Below, piece by piece: positions 24,323 to 35,228 of a DNA stretch of 64,000 bases. Both the position numbers and the translations under genes were made by a program. Numbering within the stretch: the stretch's first letter is position 1; every line of letters starts with the position of its first letter. The notes under the pieces are model-generated. The model was given only the letters and a program-made list of their open reading frames with translations. It searched no databases and was not told where the DNA came from. This stretch comes from Acanthopleura granulata (Eukaryota > Mollusca > Polyplacophora > Chitonida > Chitonidae): assembly GCA_016165875.1 (NCBI GenBank), contig JABBOT010000037.1, forward strand, positions 1,488,001-1,552,000, given 5' to 3'.

Positions 24323-27300
24323 CAATAATTATATATCCAGATATAGATATAAAGAAATCTCATATAAAGGGGCGGGGGTTAAGATCATATCAAACTGGTA
24401 GTCAGATAAACAATCCTTTAACAGTCTAACTGGCTCCACTGTTTTCTTTCTCTTGTTTTCCAAACTTTCATTTCTTAGTTACCAGTTTTACCGTCATCTG
24501 AGATTTACACTTTCTGGTTATAGAACAAATTCTAATGCGACAAGTTGGCTGAGACTAATCCGGGTTTCGAACAAGCTACCTCAGATTCAGGCATCTAATA
24601 GTCAGCAAACTGTTTATTTCATTCGACACATAGACCTTCTAGTAGAAGGTCTATTGACCGATTTATCTGTTTATTTGTAAATCTGAAATAACGAAACGAA
24701 TATGACATCCAATGATTTCCAAGACATTTATTTGTATTGTAAAAAGGCCAGGAGGTGTTCTTTAATGATGCTCACAATTCTGGGTAGAATTTTTCAAATC
24801 AGCCAAACTTCATCATTCTGATCTTTTGAGTCATCACTCCTAAGACAAGCACAGTACAAATAAACAAACACGCACCTTAAAGTAACGTCCATACTCAAAA
24901 GTAAAACATAGGCGCATGAATTACAACAGAATTTCAGCCGTCCGTGAATTGCTGCAGAATCTCCTTACAATACAATAAAACAGACTAGTTGGGGTAAGCG
25001 AGAGGCTACATATTCTGCCATATGTTCAGAATCGATTGGTGTGACGCGGACATACATACTCGTCGATTCGCCGGGGGAAAGAGGGCGGGGGAAGATCGCT
25101 CGTCGATTGTGGCTCGGTATAGCACACTATATTTGTTCCAGATTTAATGTGCGTTTGCTGTTTTGTATAGATGTATATACAAACAACAACCCTAGCAGAA
25201 CACAGACAAAGGAATTTAAGAAGAAGATTCAGTACGTCTATATACAAAACAGCCCCTGACAATCACAAGACATGCGTCGTTGTTGCAGATAATGTGCTTG
25301 TGTCATAACTCATCGTGACACCTGGTTGACAGCTATTCAATCGCAACTGCGTTTACGTCATGGTCACTGCACGGCCGTGTCGGATGTTACAACAGAATAA
25401 GAAATGATATGACGAGTGAATAGTAGGCCGTATACTTCTGTAAAGTATAAGTACTACTAAGGCAATTAAAAGCGAGACAGTGCAAATTCCGCTTGTTGAA
25501 AACAGTGTAAGCGTTCTGCACCGCGAAAAGCTAACTCAGTCTATTGTTATTCTGTATCACATAGCCTGATTACGATATTATGGCGCGGAATTTCTGTGTA
25601 ATGACGAATGTGGGACTTGCACTGCTTTGATCGGCGGTGCATTAGGGGAGGCAGGATTCTTTATTTGCAGATTTCACCGTGTGGTTTTGCTGAGTAATTG
25701 CAATATCAAAAACTTGTCCGTATACTGAGCCGACTGGGATTTCCTGCCGTCCTGCAACTCAGTACTGTTGGACTTGTTTCATGGGGCTCATTGGAAATGT
25801 GATAATTTCCGTAGAACAATGTACCATGATGTGCTGAGAGAGCCATTGGGGGAGGGGGGGTAGCTACGTCTGTACTAGGCATGAACAGTACCGACGAAAG
25901 CGTGAAATCTGCAAATGACTGGCCCGACACGGATTTTGGGAAAGTAATAAGTGATTACATTTGCTCAATAATCCAGAGCTTATTTGTGCATTGCAGAGTC
26001 GCGTTGGAGCTATATGATATTTTGAAGCATATTGAAGGTTATTACAGTTTATGACAATAAGACCCCATTTATCAATAAAGGAATTTCCGGTCGATATTTT
26101 CAGCCTACACACATTAAAAGTAAAAGAAGTCATTCGGGAAAACACACTAAACAAGCCTCGACAACATTACCCCATGGATGTCAAATTAATCGGTGGCTTC
26201 TAACAGCCTTAACCGGATGAATTTACGACCCCACTATGACATTTTGATCGACGCCACCGATTACTTTAAAATAATTCCCTGCGATAAATAAGTCCATATA
26301 AAAGTTTTCTCAAGAAGCTGCAAAGCGACTGTCAGTTGCAGCTGCGCGTTTACAATGGTGACGTCAGAACTCAAACTTATAGATACGAAAGGACAAATGA
26401 AAATATACGCGTAAAAAGAAGAAACAAAGACCGCATTCGATTCCTACAGAAAGAAATCAATATGTTCCTGTCATTAAGAATGACGATGAAAGATAATTGC
26501 ATCGCGTATCACGACAATATGACAGCTATACCTTGAAAATCAAATGATAACTTTCTCGTTATGAATCCAACCTTGCCTTATTCGCACTATCTTCTTTCGA
26601 CGACGACAGTGACTAAAGGGAACTGTTCAGCAATGGCCATATTTGACTGATTAAATTATTTTCTTGTGGATTAGCGCCATACATGTACTTCAAGAATGTT
26701 TCACCTGACCTGAAGACAGTCAGGTATAAGTGGAGGAGACAGGACGCTTTGCTACATGTGGCGTCAGGAACTCGTTACCACTTCCCTTTGTGGGGAATGT
26801 AATTTTGTGCAATTTAGGGTGTAAAGTCTTTTTTCCCCCTCACTCGGTCATTTTTGCTGTACAGGTGCATGCTTGGTATGAAAGTAATGTACATTTTCTA
26901 AACTTTGGGCAGGTATGCGTCTTATTGATGAAATTTTGAAATTCTTGGCAAGACTAGATGTTAAAACGTAACATTTAGTGATGAGGCCAGCTTCTTGGAT
27001 AGAAAAGTCAAGGTTTTCCCTGTCAACCTTGGTCAGGATTTTTATGGCTATTTCTCACAAGGTGGGCAAGACAGGGACCAATGGTTATTGGTTATGGAAC
27101 ATCTGGGGCTGAGTTACAGCATTCAACGTTCAGATCGTCGCTTACGGAAAATTAATAGGGGTCTGAGATCATGTGGGCACGCAACTGGCAAACCACCTGA
27201 ATGAACTGCGCAGTGAAACCGTGCGCACATGTGACTCACACTATCGCTACATCCGTTGTGATTTGATTAAAATATATTAATAGGTGATTAACAGGCTTCG

Positions 27301-27591
27301 TGTAAGACAAATGATCTTGTACAAGGGTATAACCATGAACCTATGCTTCATTTGGGTCTTTACTACTCAGTTATCACGTATATATCTATCTTTATAGATT
27401 CTTATAAATGACATGCACCATATACGACAGCCCCAGCAGAGGCATTTGCCAAACAGCTACTTTGAACATATGGAAAAGGCTTCCAAAATCTTAATGCAAA
27501 CGTAGATTCTTACCACAAAAAAACGGAAGTCATGTATTAAAATTACGCGACCATTGAGCATATGAACGTTCTATAATGCAAGCTACTTTAT
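24323..27591. other. no gene seen
   Basis: Unique sequence. Frames up to 96 codons without recognisable domains. No repeat match. Confidence 0.45.
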
Positions 27592-27755
27592 AGCTCCGTG
27601 TGGTCTCATCGTTTTCTTTCTTAATGTAATATTGGGAAACATCTTACTGATGCGCTTTATGGGTAAATACGACAGCTCCGTGTGGTCTCATCGTTTTCTT
27701 TCTTAATGTAACATTGAGAAACATCTTGTTGATGTGCTTTATGGGTAAATACGAC
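27592..27755. repeat. 82-bp tandem duplication
   Basis: Two adjacent copies of an 82-bp unit starting 'agctccgtgtggtctcatcg' and ending 'gggtaaatacgac', differing at only a handful of positions. A recent duplication, with no coding role evident. Confidence 0.97.
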
Positions 27756-28430
27756 ATAATTACAGTATTATCGCATTAGTTTCACATTCCATGCGCACTT
27801 TACAGGTGTTGAGTCTTCCCACTGCTGATAAGTTTTCCTATTTCAGTCAAGCTCGATCTGTCCGCTATCGCTTTAAAACGTGTACGCGTTCTCCATCTGA
27901 TACAATCATGTATTACGTTTACTTAACTGTATACGTTACACCATGGACGTAGTTAATGTACGTACTTGGCGACTAAGTGACCCCGAATCCGTGAGTACTT
28001 GTACCCAACGATAATCTGGGACCCCGTAGAAACAGATGAAGATACGTACGCAAACATAGGGGCATGCTGGAGTTATCGAGAAAGAGCGTTATCCGATATT
28101 TTAATGCATTCTTCAAGTGTTGCTTCTCAGCAAAGTCCATTCAACCGCAGCTATTTTCTGTCCTAAACAGATAATGTTACTGGCTAATAAATAGAACAGT
28201 ACATTGCACGCATGCATATAAGAGACAGCCATGCAATATTGAAAACCTTGCTTAATACTCTTACCCTTACATATCACAGCTTGCTCACAGGTTCCCTGAG
28301 GGAAACTTGCCACGCTCTGGAGACTAGTAGTCACATTGGTGACAATAGCTAACCATGTCGTACATAGTAAACTTTGGACGACATTTCTTTTACCTTAATC
28401 TGCTTAATTCATTGTTTGTACTCGACAGTG
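27756..28430. other. no gene seen
   Basis: Unique sequence with short frames only. Confidence 0.5.
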
Positions 28431-28680
28431 CAATGTTACTATTAGAGTATTTAACAGGTGGGAAGGTCTGCTAGCATTCTGCGGATGATCATAGGTTTCT
28501 CCTGGGCTCTGGCCGGCTTCCACCCACCATTATGCTTGCCATCGTCGCGTAAGTGACATATTCTTCAGTACGGCGTAAAACACCTATCAAATAAATAAAG
28601 AAATAAATTTACCTGAACAGGCAGAGAAAAGCTCTAAGGCAAATTGACAACAGAACGAACTTAATCGGCTACGTGTGACC
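28431..28680 (-). repeat. dispersed repeat D, copy 5 (reverse), split by a SINE
   Basis: Left remnant 'tgttactattagagtattta' (28434-28453) and right remnant starting 'tttacctgaacaggcag' (28606 on), then 'caaattgacaacagaacgaa' and 'ctacgtgtgaccattt', follow the reverse complement of repeat D. The SINE at 28458-28607 sits exactly where the 'atttacctgagca' segment is interrupted. Confidence 0.65.
28458..28607 (+). mobile_element. RUDI-like SINE, 5'-truncated
   Basis: Starts at the core ('gtgggaaggtctgctagcat'), continues 'ggtttctcctgggctctgg' and ends 'cagtacggcgtaaaacacct' with an AAATA tail. The head is missing. Confidence 0.9.
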
Positions 28681-29862
28681 ATTTGAAAAGCATTTGGTTT
28701 CACAGATTTACAAGAATATACAAAGTAGGCTACCTGATGAAAAATATTTTTGCTCAGAGTAGGGGGTCTTGTTGGGAGCCGGAGATCAAGGGTGGCTCAT
28801 ATGATTTAATGCAGTGACAATAATCACTAATGTCAACCTTATGGGGCCGGCCAGTCGATAATCTTCAGCATCAATTACAGGAGATCTTATCACACGAAAT
28901 CCTAGAAACAAAGCTTTGCTTACGGCTGATAGCTCAGTGTTAAACCGGCTGGATTAATCTTCAGAAGGTCAACTCATGGATAATGTATTATAAGCAGAGG
29001 TGAAATCCATCCAGCTTTCTAATCCTCTCATGATTTGCTCTGTCACGAGACACTGGAGAATGCCCCTGGCCCAATCTTACTCTAGAAGCCCTAATAAAGC
29101 CCACGTCTGAATCGTTTCCATCACGCTTACCTGTACTTTTCTTGTGATGAGCAGAGCGATAAAAAAATATCAACAACACAACTACCCGTCGCCTAATGTC
29201 ATGAGTTCAAACCCATCTGTTCATTATCGATTAGAAGCTAAGAAAGAGACACTGAGTATCTCATTTAATGATGAAGAGCTGATGACAGGAAAGTGCTGAT
29301 CTACGCTTTCTGGACGCCAAGGGGCATGGAGGGGGGAATGGGACGGGAGAGGCAGGGTTATCAAGCCTGACGAGGAATACAGGGATTCGGTGTATGGCAA
29401 GCAAAGTCAACGGAGATAATTCGTAAACAATAATACTACTAGGCAAAGGTACACAACCAGAGAAAAGTGCACCGAGCTCGCTTCACAGGATTCCCATCCT
29501 CCTAGGTATAGTCCAAACACAATCGGATGCGTCTCCAAGGAAAAAATTTACAAGAGCATGGCACTAGACGGGAAAACGTGTCACATTATAGCTCGCTGTA
29601 ACCTGCAAATGCCGAATAGCCCCAGGATATGCTCCACAAAGCAACCAACATTATGTTGACGTGCATGACAGACGATTCTGTTGAAATCAGTTGCAAATAC
29701 TCCACTTGTTAATGGCGGTCGCCCTGTCTGACCGTGAAATCCTGACATAAGCATCCCACAGTATGGCATTGTTGTTTTTCTTCTTTTTACTTTGCTATCC
29801 TGTCTATTAAAACCGCTCTAGTGGGCACTCAGACTACAGACAAGCGAGCTACTATATAACGC
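28681..29862. other. no gene seen
   Basis: Unique sequence. Only frames of about 60 codons. Confidence 0.5.
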
Positions 29863-30362
29863 AGTGGCATACTTCTCTGTAATTATGCTCTTGTGAAAAC
29901 ACGCAATGGCATATTTCTCCGTAATTATGTTCTAGTGAAAACACCCTGTGGCATACTTCTCTGTAATTATGCTCTTGTGAAAACACGCAATGGCATATTT
30001 CTCCGTAATTATGTTCTAGTGAAAACACCCTGTGGCATACTTCTCTGTATTTCAGTGCTTGTGAAAACACTTGGTGGCATATTTCTCTGTGTATGCTTGC
30101 GAAAAACACTTAGTGGCATACACCTCTGTATTCATGTGCTTGTGAAAACACTTGGTGGCATATTTCTCTGTGTGTGCTTGCGAAAAACACTTAGTGGCAT
30201 ACACCTCTGTAATCATGTGCTTGTGAAAAACACTTAGTGGCATACACCTCTGTAATCATGTGCTTGTGAAAAACACTTAGTGGCATACACCTCTGTATTC
30301 ATGTGCTTGTGAAAAACACTTAGTGGCATACACCTCTGTATTCATGTGCTTGTGAAAAACAC
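29863..30362. repeat. 42-bp minisatellite, about 12 units
   Basis: Twelve units of 39-43 bp with the pattern 'gtggcata(c/t)(t/a)(t/c)ctctgta', then 'attcatgtgcttgtgaaaac' and 'actta'. The first four alternate as two variants (A-B-A-B), so a dimer was duplicated. The last units are nearly identical. Because most unit lengths are multiples of three, long repetitive frames open on both strands (85 codons minus, 114 codons plus). These are by-products. Confidence 0.97.
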
Positions 30363-30976
30363 CTCCCACACTAACATCTGTGTACATGTTGTCGCCTGGC
30401 TAACGAATTGCGCTGAGTATTTAGCAGAAATGGACTAAGCCCAACGGTTAGGTACCTATCGTTCATAAAACAGATTTGTCACAGGTGATTACTAAAGCGT
30501 GATACGTGACCTTAAAGATCTTTCAAACCTTCACACATTTGCAACGACACGCATCGGCGATAGTGTGGAACGCAACACAAAAGAATGAGGGACCTACACG
30601 CTGTCTGGGCACAGACTACTCAGGAAGAAAGCTAAGAAATTCGGAAACAATAAGCTGAAGCAGATACGTTACGTGATTACTGGGGACGACATGGACAAGC
30701 GAAAGATTTTACAGACATGGCGGTATTAACTTATGAGTATTTAAATGCATTTTAGGCGCACGTCACGCGTATGTAGCGAAGAATTTCAAGGGTCATTCTC
30801 TTGACAGACGTTTTCCAGCCCACCATACCCGAGAAGGTTTGGCACAAGAAGTATTACTGCCGTCCTATGTTGGTTACTCTTAGTAAGGTATTGAACAGAG
30901 GAGAGCATAATTATTAAATATTATAGATACTCTCCAGTTCTTCGGTTCTGTGTGTCTGTGTGTCAGTGTGTCAGTG
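30363..30976. other. no gene seen
   Basis: Unique sequence. Ends in a short 'gtgtgtctgtgtgtcagtgt' run just before the SINE. Confidence 0.5.
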
Positions 30977-31232
30977 ATTTATTTATGTGTTTATTTGATT
31001 GGTGTTTTACGCCGTACTCAAGAATATTTCACTTATACGGCGGTGGCAGGAAACCGGACAGAGCTTGAGGGAAACCCACGACCATCCGAAGGTTGCTGGC
31101 GGGCTTTCCCACGTATGGCCGGAGAGGAAGCCAGCATGAGCTAGGCTTGAACTCACAGTGATTGCATTGGTGAGAGGCACCTGAGTCACTGCGCCGCATT
31201 GGTGCGCAAGTTTCCCACGGCCACGGAGGGCT
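30977..31232 (-). mobile_element. RUDI-like SINE, near full length
   Basis: Plus strand reads tail to head: TTTAT tail, 'gattggtgttttacgccgta', 'acccacgaccatccgaagg', 'cggccggagaggaagcca'-like segment, and a damaged tRNA head ending 'ccacggagggctc'. Possible target-site duplication: 'tgtcagtgat' (left) and 'tgtcattgat' (right). Confidence 0.88.
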
Positions 31233-32038
31233 CAACTCTGTCATTGATAGACTTTCAGGTAACTATCTTTCATTACAGATATATACGTTTTTTTCAAGAT
31301 ACTGTGATAATAACTCTATAATGAAACCAAATTTGACTTTGGGTATTGTTTTACTGGTTGACGACCTGAACTTACTCACAACGTATTTCATCTGTAATGA
31401 TAACGCCTGATACCCAGGAGCTGACCCTCGGGATAATCCGGTATAAATTCCCGAGGGAATATCCTCCATTATCACAGATCATTCCTTCATTGTTGACCCT
31501 GGTGTCCTTACTGAAAAATTTTAGTTCTAAATCAGCTGAAGTACTTGTGACACAGTATTCCGAATGATTACGTACCAGAGCGAAGAAACTGTTGTGACCA
31601 ATCTGGGTGTTCGCCTTATGTGTGCAAAGCAAATTTGAGATCGCATCATCACAAAGAAAAATTTAAATGTGATGGAAGATTCCATTGGATTATCTAGCTA
31701 AAGAGACATGGTCGTTCAAAATCTGGGATTTTTAAACAAATTCTGATTGCGACGTCTTAACGAAGTTTTGAAGTTCAATCATAAACTAAATCAGTCACGT
31801 TGAAATAAAAAATATTTATTGAGTACGTAGCTTGTATGAGCCAGGACAAGTTCTGTCGTTATTCGAATTCAACACAAAGAAGCAGGGCATGTTCAACGTC
31901 GTAACACCGCAACAACAACATTTGCACCCACCTATCAAGCAGTGTAGTTTTGCGATAACTGCCCATCAATTACAACTCTACACTTGCTTGTCAAACTGAA
32001 CTTAGCTGAGCTCTCTTTTACGCCTATATTGGCCAATC
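31233..32038. other. no gene seen
   Basis: Unique sequence. An 86-codon minus-strand frame (31372-31632) is unrecognised. Confidence 0.5.
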
Positions 32039-32191
32039 CGGGGCCCACCTGCACAAAACTTTGTAAATCAGTTTCTCGTATCTTTTCCTGTAAATCACGG
32101 TCCTTTATGGCGCTATAACCTAGGCAACGTCTTTTACGAGAAAAGTTACGAAAAAAGTGACCTACGAAGTTTTGTGAAAGTGGCCCCTGTT
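32039..32191. mobile_element. MITE-like foldback element, ~150 bp
   Basis: Imperfect terminal inverted repeats: left 'ggggcccacctgcacaaaac', right (reverse complement) 'caggggccactttcacaaaa'. Pairing continues inward ('tctcgtatcttttcc' against 'tttctcgtaaaagac'). Short inverted-repeat elements beginning GGGCC..TTTCACAAA are common in invertebrate genomes. No transposase is present. Confidence 0.75.
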
Positions 32192-33440
32192 ATGAGCGAG
32201 CTGCCAATCCTTCCCTTACGCGTCATCAGCCACGTTTGTTTACATATGAAGATTACCGAGCGTTGTGCGCATGCTCAAGTTCCACTGAATTGACAGCCCA
32301 TTATTTAAATGTTCTGACAGACTTGTCAGTTTTCAGGTTTTTTTGGTTATTTTTAAACATTCACTTAACGTACAATGCTGGGGAGGGAACTTTTACTTCA
32401 TGAGAAAAATACGTAACGCTCATGTCATTCTGTAATGACGCTAAAATGCCTAATATCTGGGCGACCATGTCCCTTTCAGATTAACTTGAAACTGGATGGA
32501 ACTGGCTACAACGTTGCAAACAATCAAGGGACGCAGCCAGTAAAGAAGTAAAAAAACAAAATCGTTGACACTATGAAAGTTCCGGTTGATCACATGGATC
32601 AGTTCAACTTGCTCACTGTTTCGGTGTTTGCAGAAATCGATTCTGTTCTACAAAGCAATGTTTCTTACACAACCATAGCTAACTGCAAGACGGTGGATTC
32701 CCGAAAGATTTCAACAAAAACAATGCCTTTCTCAGAATCTGTTCCATCTAATTTGATTCGATCTGGACCTGGAATCTATTCCATTTACACGGCCACACTT
32801 TACTCTTTTGGCTTTTTCGCAAAACAATTACTTGCGCGTTACACAAAAAGTCATCAAAGTGAGCTAAAGAACAGGACGCTGTGTTTTGTGTGCAGAACTA
32901 CGGCAATTAGGCCTCTCCACACAAGTAGCCTGTCGTAAATGACCTAAAATTTCTTCCAAGACTAAGCTGCAGGACCGAAAGTAATACCGTTTTGGCATTT
33001 AGGAATGCACTTTTTGGGCGAAATTTTAGGTAATTTACCCGCAATTCCGATAAAATGAAGCCTTCAATTAATACGATTTTATTGAGGGTATTAGGATTGT
33101 CATATAGGAATAAAAATTAGTTGTTGGGTCGTCGCATTCAGTGCAGTGAGAGATATGAGAAAATATCTGGCTACGTCCAAACCTAACTTTGACGCTGCAG
33201 AGGGGACGTCGATCACTTTCTCTTTTATGATAAGAGAAGCACAAGAAAATGATTAATGAAACTTCCCAACTGACATATGCGTCAATACATACAGCCTGTT
33301 ATTTAATCACAGTTTTATCTGTACGGAATTTTAATATCTAATAAATCTCTTAACTAATGAAGCAATCCCATGAACATAGGGTCGCAATGATGTCATCGAT
33401 TTGTCATCGGGCGTTATACTTCTTGTGTAAAATGCACAGA
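32192..33440. other. no gene supported
   Basis: Contains a 121-codon plus-strand frame (32573-32938) with no domain I recognise and a length compatible with chance. Otherwise unique sequence. Confidence 0.4.
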
Positions 33441-34007
33441 TCATTCCAAGAAAAGACTTAAAATGCATCGTCAGCCAACATCAATATTTCGACCTTTATC
33501 AGGTCATCATCAGGATTATTTACAAAGGCAACACCTGTTTGTTGAGGGCTGATAAACATTTATTGTAATAGTGAACTTTGATTACTACTAGAAAAAAAAC
33601 AGCTTTATGATTTGTTTGTTTGGTTGGTTGGTGTTTTACGCCGTACTCAAGAATATTTCACTTATACGACGGCGGCCAGTATTATGGCGGGAAGAAACCG
33701 GGCAGAGCCCGGGGGAAACACACGACCATGTGCAGTTTCCTGGCACACCTTCCCAGGCACGGCCGGAGAGGAAGCCAGCATGGGCTGGACTTGAACTCAC
33801 AGCGACCGCATTGGTGGGTGGATTCGGGTCCATGTGCTGCGATAGCGCACTAACCGACTGAGCCAAGGAGGCTCTCCCAGCTTTATGACACCATAGTAGT
33901 AAGAAAACAATATAAATAACAACAGTACCTTGAGCTTGGGTTTGTGAACCCAAGTAGAACGCTGAAGAAATCGCCAACGGTGCATTTTAAGTCTTTTCTC
34001 GGAGTGA
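33441..34007. mobile_element. inverted-repeat element interrupted by a SINE
   Basis: Terminal inverted repeats of about 35 bp: left 33441-33475 ('agaaaagacttaaaatgcat'), right 33973-34007 (its reverse complement with few changes). Without the SINE and its duplicated target the element is about 290 bp. On the minus strand near the left end lies CTGATGA, T, GACC/GGTC stem with a 7-nt loop, then GAAAT (33486-33513). This is the same layout as in the palindrome at 17180. No coding frame. Confidence 0.8.
33611..33877 (-). mobile_element. RUDI-like SINE, full length with perfect TSD
   Basis: Complete reverse-strand copy, from a short TTTG-rich tail through 'ggtgttttacgccgtactca' and 'cggccggagaggaagccagc' to the tRNA head (ending 'ccgactgagccaaggaggct'). 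Flanked by an 11-bp perfect target-site duplication, cagctttatga at 33600-33610 and 33878-33888. Frames through it (up to 113 codons) are not genes. Confidence 0.95.
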
Positions 34008-34085
34008 CAAGCCTACTTTACTATGTGAAGTTAATCAGTGGATCTATTGGATTCTGGTCAACACTCTGAAACTACTTAGTGTGTT

Positions 34086-34153
34086 GCGTAAAACTGACGA
34101 GTGGTCAGCGTAAACTGACGAGTGGTCAGCGTAAAACTGACGAGTGGTCAGCG
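34086..34153. repeat. three tandem copies of a 23-24-bp unit
   Basis: 'taaaactgacgagtggtcag' plus 'cg' occurs three times head to tail, the second copy lacking one A. Very recent array. Confidence 0.95.
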
Positions 34154-34554
34154 TTACTCCTTGGCACCAGATTTAGCGTGGCCTGATGGACGACGTGCGA
34201 GAGTTGACCATTGTGGTCAGTAGGGTCAGACGGTATCAGATTCGGGTCAGCAGATAATAGGTGAACCGTCTGTCACGATAACTGACCTGTACCTCCTGCT
34301 GTCTGACTGAAGCAACTGATTCGAACTTCACGTTCGGTGGCCTGTCAGAAATGTCAATACAACCTGTGACCCGCAAGACTCGGGTACAAATGACCCCCAC
34401 TCTTGATCATCCCACCCCACAGTCTCAATTTCTACGTCGATACGTCTGTGTATTAAAGGTAATTGCAACAAAGCATTTTGAGTAATTCTAGACAAACGAC
34501 TTCTACTAATTTGCGATTAACACCACTGCGGCTTGTTTTATCTTAATTCCGCTT
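34154..34554. other. no gene seen
   Basis: Unique sequence rich in 'ggtcag' words near the preceding array. No frames of note. Confidence 0.5.
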
Positions 34555-34710
34555 AGGCCACTGTGCTAGGTGGGGTCTGTAAGTTACTACTACTTAGGCA
34601 TACACTTGGAAAGTTAGAATAAAACCCAGACTGCGGTAAATTGACAAGAGGACGAATTTCCAAGCAACCTGTGGGCAAATACAACATTGTCGTCGCTGAT
34701 ATGGCATAAC
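34555..34710 (-). repeat. dispersed repeat D, copy 6 (reverse)
   Basis: 'gctaggtggggtctgtaagt', 'gaataaaacccagactgcgg', 'taaattgacaagaggacgaa' and 'gcaaatacaacattgtcgtc' match the reverse complement of repeat D end to end. Confidence 0.75.
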
Positions 34711-34936
34711 ACCCTGTGCTCTAGTCCATTATACAATACCAGTAATACCCTACCTCAATACACTGTATCCTTCCGCACTCACTCTACCTCCCCACTTACC
34801 CATCTCACTACACCTAAACCCCCGTTCTTACTGTCGGACAAAATGGAATAACCCGGTTATAAGGGCTTTTTCAAACCCCTTTTCACGCCACTGAGAAGTT
34901 AATCCTACATGTCAGCTTGACCTACATCCACAACAT

Positions 34937-35228
34937 GGGTGTATCTCACACGTCAGTTTTGTGGTAATGTATCTCAAAGATCAGCTCTAATAATGATGAT
35001 TATGTATCTCAAATGCCAGCATTTGTGGTTGTGTATCTTAAAGATCAGCTATGATAACGGTTATTACGTATCTCAAATATCAGTTATGATAACGGTGATT
35101 ACATATCTCAAAGATCAGCTTTGATAAGGGTGATCACGTAACTCAAAGATCAGCTATGATAACAGTGAATACGTATCTCAAAGATCAGCTTTGATGACGG
35201 TGATTATGTATTTCATAGATAAACTCAC
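34937..35228. repeat. 35-bp minisatellite, about 8 units
   Basis: Units follow 'gtatctcaaagatcagctat' then 'gataacggtgatta'. The first three are diverged and the last five are close to identical. The 61-codon frame across it is repetitive and not a credible gene. Confidence 0.95.

Noticed and set aside
29863..30362. CRISPR array
   Set aside because: The whole unit is repeated with no unique spacers, and the context is an animal genome; it is a minisatellite.
32573..32938. 121-codon plus-strand frame
   Set aside because: Looks somewhat protein-like but has no recognisable domain and no supporting signals.
33607..33977. Frames of 60-113 codons with similar peptide pieces at several places (also 31007, 38498, 41311, 57564)
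   Set aside because: They recur because they translate the same RUDI-like SINE; not a protein family.
34937..35228. CRISPR array
   Set aside because: 35-bp units are contiguous with no spacers between repeats.
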